A stretch of DNA of 64,000 bases from Blakeslea trispora (lineage: Eukaryota > Mucoromycota > Mucoromycetes > Mucorales > Choanephoraceae): the NCBI GenBank assembly GCA_025331445.1, contig JAIWNE010000047.1, forward strand, positions 1 to 64,000, written 5' to 3'. The notes beneath the pieces are model-generated. The model made no database searches and was not told where the DNA came from. It saw only the letters and a program-made list of their open reading frames with translations. Below, one piece after another: positions 58,256 through 64,000 of this stretch. Each line of letters opens with the position of its first letter. The first letter of the stretch is position 1. Made by a program: the position numbers and the translations under genes.

Positions 58256-58605
58256 CTAACAAAGTTCTTCAAGTAAACAACAACAGAGCATACCGGACAG
58301 ACTATTAAAAAAACCAATGAATACCCTTCTTTTTTATATACGAGATGGGTTCATTTGTGACTTACCATGCACAACAACAATTGCTATCATCTTGCTTTTG
58401 TGGAGGTTGTTGGACAAAGACAGTTTGTGGAGGAGGTCTATGATAAGAGATGTTAGAGTCGACTCGCAAGAAGGGGCAAGAGGGAGATAAATACTTACTG
58501 AGGCTGGTAATAGCCATTGGGTTGAGGAGGGGCGTAGTAGCCTTGTTGAGGTCCAGGTGGTGGCGAGTAGTATGGTTGTTGAGGAGGTTGGTTGGGATAG
58601 GACAT
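58256..58605 (-). CDS. CYSTM-type small cysteine-rich membrane protein
   Basis: Three exons, 58605-58499, 58437-58366 and 58301-58256, give 74 residues. The N-terminal two thirds are Pro/Gln/Tyr-rich (NQPPQQPYYSPPPGPQQGYY). The C-terminus is NCCCACLSGMLCCCLLEELC, the cysteine-packed hydrophobic end of the CYSTM module. Members are small tail-anchored or palmitoylated proteins linked with stress tolerance in plants and fungi. The short exons hide it from simple open-frame searches. Confidence 0.88.
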
Positions 58606-60565
58606 GTTTGTGAGATAAGAAAGAAAAAGCAAGAAATTAAAAAATAAAAAAAAGGGAATTGCTTTTTATGTCGGAAATTACAGTTGTGGCAAATGCTGCC
58701 AAGAAACCTCTATGATTTGCAGCTTGAGTTTAAAACACAAGTCTTACCCTAATAGTATACAATAAACAAAATTTTTTTTTTTATTTATTAGATCGGTTAT
58801 ACTAATTTCCTCTGTGCTTACAAGACAAAAACCCAGTAGTTACCTTGGCAATAAATGAAAAACCTTTTTTGCTTCTTCACACCTAACTACAAAACAAAGG
58901 GAGTCAGAAATTGTGGATAAAAGGATACGCTTTATTGTAACCTCGTGCCTAGTACAATAGATACAGTCTTCACTCCGACATCAAAAGAGACCAATACATT
59001 TTCAAGCCGCGCTTTTGAAACTATAAATAAAGCAAATCTTGGCCCTTTCCTCTCTTCCAAAGCAAGCCATTCGTTTATTATAAAAAAAAAAAGCATTTTA
59101 GATCAGGCGTCTGTGTCATTGGGAAAATTCACAAAGTTACTAGAGGCTTCATATCAAGAGAATTATTTGGAAACATGGGATTTCTAAAAAAGATTGTGAT
59201 TCTTTTTCTTAGGATCATATCCTACTTGATGCCTTTTTTTTTTTTTAGGCTTTATCAAATTCAAACATTCATGATAGACATACATCTCACAAAAGAAAAA
59301 GGCAAGTAGACATCTTTTGTTCTTTGCAAAACAAGAAAAAAAAAGAGCATTTGGTGCTGTTGCCATGCTATTGAAAAGATAGAGTGTATCTCTCAATTTG
59401 ATTGAATGAGCTTTTCAACTTTTGTCTATTAAGAAAAACAAGTGAATAGAACCAGCAATAAGCAGAGCGAGAGAGACTGATGATTGAGAAGAGTATTGGA
59501 ATATTGCGAGGGAGAGGATATGCAGTTATATGAAAAAAGGTTAGAAGGGGCATACAAAATGACAAAGAGGTTATAGCTTGATGTGCAGTTGAAACAAAAA
59601 AAGAAGCATATCGATAATCAAATCATTAGTTAGTTGAGGATACGAATACAACAAAAAGTGATAGGAATTTCAGAATAGTTCTTTTGTTGTCAGAGTGAGA
59701 AAAGAGGGGAAAACATAAGAGACAAAGATTGATTTACAGAAGGACAAGAAAAAGTAACTAGACATACTTTAGATTGTCCTTCAAGATTACCTTCATCTCG
59801 CTCTTTCAAGTGCTGCTGTTCAGCTGGTAGGAATTTTCACAAAGTACAATAAACTATTTTATTAAAAATGACTGAAAGCCCCAAGTAGTTGCTATGCAAA
59901 CTCTTCAGTGATACCAAATCGGAACTAAAAAGTCAGTCAGCCGATGGTAAACCGAGCCGACTTGAAAGTCTTATCAGAAATGAAATGCATAGACCAATCT
60001 TTTTTGTTTATGATGAGAATGATAAAATAAACTTTTTCGGTACCTAGCTTGTCTTTTTTTTTTTTTTTTTTTAGAAAACAAACCAAACGTATTCATTTAG
60101 AGAGTATTGGTGTAACTTGTGCTTGTCTGTTAATTGCCACCATTTGTGTATGGGCTGACATTCAGCTCAAGATTTTCTTCAGTTAGAATCACCATATTAA
60201 AGTAGTTGCCAGCTATTTTCATACAATGCCTCTTATAACAGTTGTTGTACTGGTTTATGGTTATCTTTTTGCTTCATCTGGTTCATAACCAATGATATGA
60301 AAAGACAACATGATTCAACAGGGCTAGAGCCACAACACGAACACATCTCTCTCTTTCTCCTCTTTCCATTTTCTTTCAGGACAAGCATCTAAGCAATACC
60401 TTCTTCTTAATATCACAATGGCTTCAGATACCTTTCTTTTTTTTTTCTTGATAGCTAGAATTGGGCTTGGTATTGATTTTATACTCTACAGTGGCTTCAA
60501 GGCAATCTCACCCTCTCTCTCACTCTTTCCTTCTTTTATGTTTGTGAAACATAACCTATTCTTTC

Positions 60566-60602
<37 letters not shown>

Positions 60603-60654
60603 CCTTTCAAATTAAGTGTTCAATTTTCCTTCTTTCTTGTCTTTCATCCGTACC
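58606..60654. other. Intergenic region with uncertain coding-like patches
   Basis: About 2 kb. Two short stretches look coding (near 58930-59187 on the plus strand and 59763-59820 on the minus strand), but neither could be joined to a start or other exons. The right end is the T-rich leader of the next gene. Confidence 0.45.
60569..60599 (+). repeat. Poly-T tract of 31
   Basis: An uninterrupted run of 31 T, 55 bases before the glycosyltransferase ATG. Such tracts exclude nucleosomes in fungal promoters. Confidence 0.9.
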
Positions 60655-62267
60655 ATGGATACATCACTAAAAAGAGGCAAGGGCGAGAAGAGTTTTGGAG
60701 GAAATGTGATGCAACAAGTCAATGGCGTCTTTGACAAGTTCTTATCACAGCAGTCTTCTGTTCTGCCTGTCCAGTCAACACAAAAGCCATCGTCCTCTCT
60801 GCTTCAATCTCGATGGTTTCGATTGTCTGTTGTGTTCTATATTGTCTTTTGCATCTTGATGGCCACAGCTCATTTCTCAGCCTGGATTCTATTCAAGAGT
60901 ACACACGGGCTCATGTCTATCGATAGTCAGCGTCTAGAGTTAGAACGAACTTATGATGCAGGTAACAAACAACAAAGCAAACACAACGCTAGCCATATTA
61001 AAAGTTTGTATCAGACCAGTCTTATTCTCTCGTAAGCACCATGACATCAGGACTCAAGTTCTCAAAGCTCTTCTCAAAAGCTCATTATGACGCACTGAAA
61101 TACACTCAACCCTTTTGGCAAAAGGCAGCTCAGGTACCCGAAGTATCTGAAGTAACCTTTATTGTCACCACTACACCTGCAACATGGAAAGACTTTACTC
61201 AATTTGCAAAGCATTGGAATGGTAAGCGAAAAGAGAGAGAGAGAGCCCTACCGAGTACTTATAAAATACGTGTATTAGGCCCTGTTTCTGCTACATTACA
61301 CATTGCTTCTACTGAAAAGCAACAGTTAAAGTCGATTATAGCTGAATATCAGTCTACACCAGAACTCTTTGATCATGTTGATCTTCATTTGGTTGAAACA
61401 CCTCAAGGCATTCAAAAGGGAGCTTCTATTTTGATCCCTTTGAATGTAGAGCGTAATCTGGCTCGCGTTTTTGCCCGATCCGACCATGTATCCGATATAC
61501 CTGTCAACACGTTGATTGCCACCAATATTCGACAAACATTATCAAAGCATACTTCTGAATATGCCGAGTTACTCAGAAGAGGAGATATGCTTGTGATTCC
61601 AACTTTTGCATACAATGAACATGTTCACATTGCTGCCCGTGTGCCTCAGACAAAGAAAGAATTGGTTGGATTGGTTGAGAATGAAAAGGCGTTGGGATTG
61701 TATGATGGTCGATTTGCTCTGAATGAGGGACCTACTGACTTTGAAGCTTGGAAGATCGCTAACAGTCTATATAAGGTAACACAATACACAATAGAGTACG
61801 AACCTATTGTCATCAAAAGCAAGACTGTTCAACCATGGTAACGAATTTAAAACAAAAGAAAAATAACTGGCCAAATGAAACTGAATCATTGTTTGTTTAG
61901 GTGTTCTGAACGCTTTATTGATAAACGCTCTGCCTGTCTCTTGTCGAGCTATTTGGCTGGCAATGACTTTTATGTGTTACCTAATGATTTTGCTATTCAA
62001 AAGCCAAGCAGCAAAAATGTCGCTGTATCTGATCTAGACGTAAGCTTGTTCTATAGAGCAACATGCAAGGCACTAACACTTTTTGTTGTTTAGAATGTCA
62101 TTGAAAAACGTTTATATGCCAAGTTCTATTGGGAACAGTGCGTGTACCATGGAAGACAGTTGGATGCTATGGGTCTTTGGAACAGTCTTAAATCAAATCA
62201 TATCCGACAACAATGCTCTAGAATTATTCAAAATTGGGGAAGAGGTCTTATAGGAAAACCTGAATAA
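60655..62267 (+). CDS. Type II membrane glycosyltransferase, GT49 (LARGE/B4GAT1)-like
   Basis: Four exons, 60655-60961, 61015-61837, 61901-62039 and 62094-62267, give 480 residues. A short cytosolic N-terminus is followed by one membrane helix (LSVVFYIVFCILMATAHFSA, residues ~60-82), the usual layout of Golgi glycosyltransferases. The lumenal part has EVTFIVTTTPATW, a likely donor-site region around FARSDHVSDIPVNTL (where the family has an Asp-rich motif), and the C-terminal CSERFIDKRSACLLSSYLAG with FYVLPNDFAIQ, matching the GT49 pattern. In animals such enzymes add glucuronate in glycan chains; the fungal substrate is unknown. Exon 2 must begin at the AG at 61013-61014, since other nearby AGs run into stops. 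Confidence 0.82.
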
Positions 62268-62599
62268 GATGATTCTCTCTCTCTACATATATATACACGC
62301 TTTTCTTTTTTTCTTTCTATAATACATGATTAAAAAAAAACAAAGTTTCTTTCGAATGAACCAAAAAAAAAAGCAGCAAGTGCTGTCAAGACGAAAACAT
62401 GTACAAACAAGATGAGAAGAACTGACGATTTGTAGACTGATTTTGTTGTGTGATGATAATGATACTCAAGAATGGCCTAGTTAGGCTGGACTGACACTTG
62501 TTGCAACGCAAGCTATTGCATGCACTAAGGTAGATGTCTGTTATCGTTGATTTGAGAAATTCGTCTCTACATTGAACAGAGGGTTGTTCGGAGCAGCCT
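62268..62599. other. Spacer
   Basis: 332 bases of 3' flank; nothing recognised. Confidence 0.4.
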
Positions 62600-63130
62600 T
62601 TGAGCAACAACAAAAAAGAATACTCTGCATTAATAGATTTGATCGAAAGCTGTCAGTTTCAGCATCTTGCTTCTGATCCAGATGAGGGAATAGCTTTTTT
62701 TCATCTGTGCAAATGCTACAAAGAAATTGGTTTTAAGATGCACATATCACCATTGATAAAGGGCGGTCAAACTTTTCAAGAAAATCATTAACAGGATCTT
62801 AGTCTGTTTGTACCTGAAATTAGATTTCTCTCAAACCAAGACATGATCTTAAACTTGGGAAGTGTTAATTCAGGATTATCTAAATGGGATCTTTTGTTAC
62901 AACTTTTACTGCCCATTGCTTTTTGCGAGAATGATGTTCGAATAAGGCCTTCTTATAAATAGCAAGATCTATGTCAGAGGTAGTGGTACGTATAAAGAAC
63001 TCAACGCGCTTAGACAAAGCTTCAAGTCTTTAGATGCTAAGCGCGTATTCGTTGGCATCGACAAAAATAGGCACTCTCATAATGACATCAATTTGGTTCT
63101 TGAAATCTTTCAACTATACAAAAAATTAAT
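62600..63130 (+). pseudogene. Decayed reading frame, unidentified
   Basis: A protein-like frame from about 62600 (KEYSALIDLIESCQFQ) is broken by TAA at 62789-62791 but continues in the same frame to 62961 (SLFVPEIRFLSNQDM, KWDLLLQLLLPIAFCEND). It then resumes one frame over as INSKIYVRGSGTYKELNA and RVFVGIDKNRHSHNDINL to about 63120. One stop and one frameshift suggest a dead gene or transposon fragment. No family was recognised. Confidence 0.42.
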
Positions 63131-63434
63131 ATTTTATTCTAAAAAATTAATTCTAAAATGTGCCAAATATACTTAATGACTGTATCAAATAGATAAATAG
63201 TGTACCAATTAAGACTAAAAACATGTAGCTCTTTCTTTTTTTTTTTTTGGAAATAACCCAGATTGAAAGGTATAATTAACCCTTAAAAAGCACCCAAATA
63301 GCCCTTAAATTTTTTTTTTTTTACAATGTTTCTTTTTTCTTCTCTTTCCTTCCTCTCGTCTTTCCCTCTCCTCCCCCCACTTCCTTTCTTTTTCTCTTTT
63401 TTTTTTTTCTTCTCGATTTATTTACAATAGCTTC
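63131..63434. other. Promoter region of the velvet gene
   Basis: 304 bases, with strong T/C-rich stretches just before the ATG. Nothing else was seen. Confidence 0.45.
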
Positions 63435-64000
63435 ATGAATCAAGGACAATACAACCACTCGATGCCTTATGGAGCCGACACTAATTTCAACTATCAAAAC
63501 TACAACCAACCCAAAGAAGAGCAGTACAACGAAAACACGAGTGCTTTGTGTTCTTCCATAGGTCTCGATGAGCGTGAGAAGAGGTATGAAGCTACCCGAA
63601 AACAGAAGCTTACGCTTGCTTATAAGATAAGGCAATAGAACATACGAACTTGTTGTATGTCAACAACCTCTTCACGCTCGTATGTGTGGATTTGGAGAAA
63701 AAGATAGAAGACCAATTGACCCACCACCTATTGTTCAGTTGATTGTCAAGCAGCAAGGCCAAGACCACCCAATTGATGTTCAGTAAGCTTATCCCCTTTC
63801 TTGACTTCTTATCTGTGGTCTTGATAGATAATGATGTTCGTTTTAAAATAGAATGCTTCAAATCCCCTTTTTTGTTCTGCATGTAACATTATGGTCAGAC
63901 GATTGTTTAGAAGAGCGGAACATTATTTCGAACCCGCCCAAATGTACAAGAGTGTTGATGGGATCACTTGTCAGCTCACCCAGTTTATTAAAGAACACCG
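63435..64000 (+). CDS. Velvet-domain transcription regulator, N-terminal part
   Basis: Exons 63435-63583, 63639-63782 and 63852-64000; the gene runs off the right edge. The N-terminus is Asn/Gln/Tyr-rich. The velvet domain follows: [36 protein letters not shown], then [12 protein letters not shown] and [17 protein letters not shown]. Velvet factors (VeA, VelB, VosA, VelC) bind DNA with an NF-kB-like fold and control spore formation and secondary metabolism. Which subfamily this is cannot be told from the part present. The 55-base first intron must be removed: reading through it meets a stop. Confidence 0.93.

Noticed and set aside
58930..59187. Coding-like patch (SLGKFTKLLEASYQEN, ending in a stop)
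   Set aside because: No start codon, no usable upstream exon and an A-run in the middle. It may be a remnant but cannot be supported.
59763..59820. Possible minus-strand exon (EQQHLKERDEGNLEGQSK) with CCAG acceptor and GTATGT donor
   Set aside because: No neighbouring exon in phase could be found on either side.
60418..60615. 65-codon frame before the glycosyltransferase
   Set aside because: Mostly Phe/Ser/Leu from the T-rich leader, ending in the poly-T tract.

Overview
The window reads as nuclear DNA of a filamentous fungus of the Mucoromycota, most likely Mucorales. The sequence is AT-rich. Genes are packed on both strands and split by many short introns (about 50-90 bases, GT...AG). The gene set is ordinary eukaryotic: nucleoporin, mRNA capping enzyme, fibrillarin, chorismate mutase, mitochondrial DnaJ and a velvet factor. 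A Fanzor-type nuclease and a complete DIRS retrotransposon also suit this phylum. The genus was not determined.

Bases 1-10,340 are a mobile-element region. After the start of an unidentified gene (1-531, minus) comes a 1306-residue Fanzor/TnpB-like protein (1835-5821, one 66-base in-frame intron). It has an aspartate in a RuvC-I context, a glycine-aspartate where RuvC-II normally has glutamate, a glutamate just before a four-cysteine zinc ribbon, and a RuvC-III aspartate. Only 190 bases downstream sits a full-length DIRS-type tyrosine-recombinase retrotransposon (6011-10339). It has perfect 85-bp inverted repeats, an internal complementary region, and intact Gag, RT/RNase H and recombinase frames.

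Bases 11,755-39,351 hold housekeeping genes: a 2282-residue protein of unknown function, a small OB-fold-like gene, ferrochelatase with a vertebrate-type [2Fe-2S] cysteine set, a Nup98-type nucleoporin with a GLEBS motif, mRNA guanylyltransferase, methionine aminopeptidase 2, an uncharacterised protein, an MFS transporter, fibrillarin, a UPF0390 protein, and a PHD-bromodomain-PWWP scaffold of the BRPF/Nto1 type. The last has a long GA-rich microsatellite that is best explained as intronic.

Bases 39,352-64,000 hold a candidate structured RNA of unknown identity (about 40,540-41,000), chorismate mutase, an uncharacterised protein, a stand-alone nucleoplasmin-like protein, mitochondrial Mdj1, an ING-family PHD protein, a small membrane protein, an F-box protein, a secreted cysteine-rich protein, a Cdc4-like F-box/WD40 protein, a foldback element, a start-less spliced coding remnant, a CYSTM protein, a GT49-like glycosyltransferase, a decayed reading frame, and the start of a velvet gene that runs off the right edge. 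The BRPF/Nto1 and ING products belong to families that share histone acetyltransferase complexes, but nothing in the sequence shows these two copies are partners. Exon boundaries throughout were deduced by hand from splice consensus, reading phase and family motifs.
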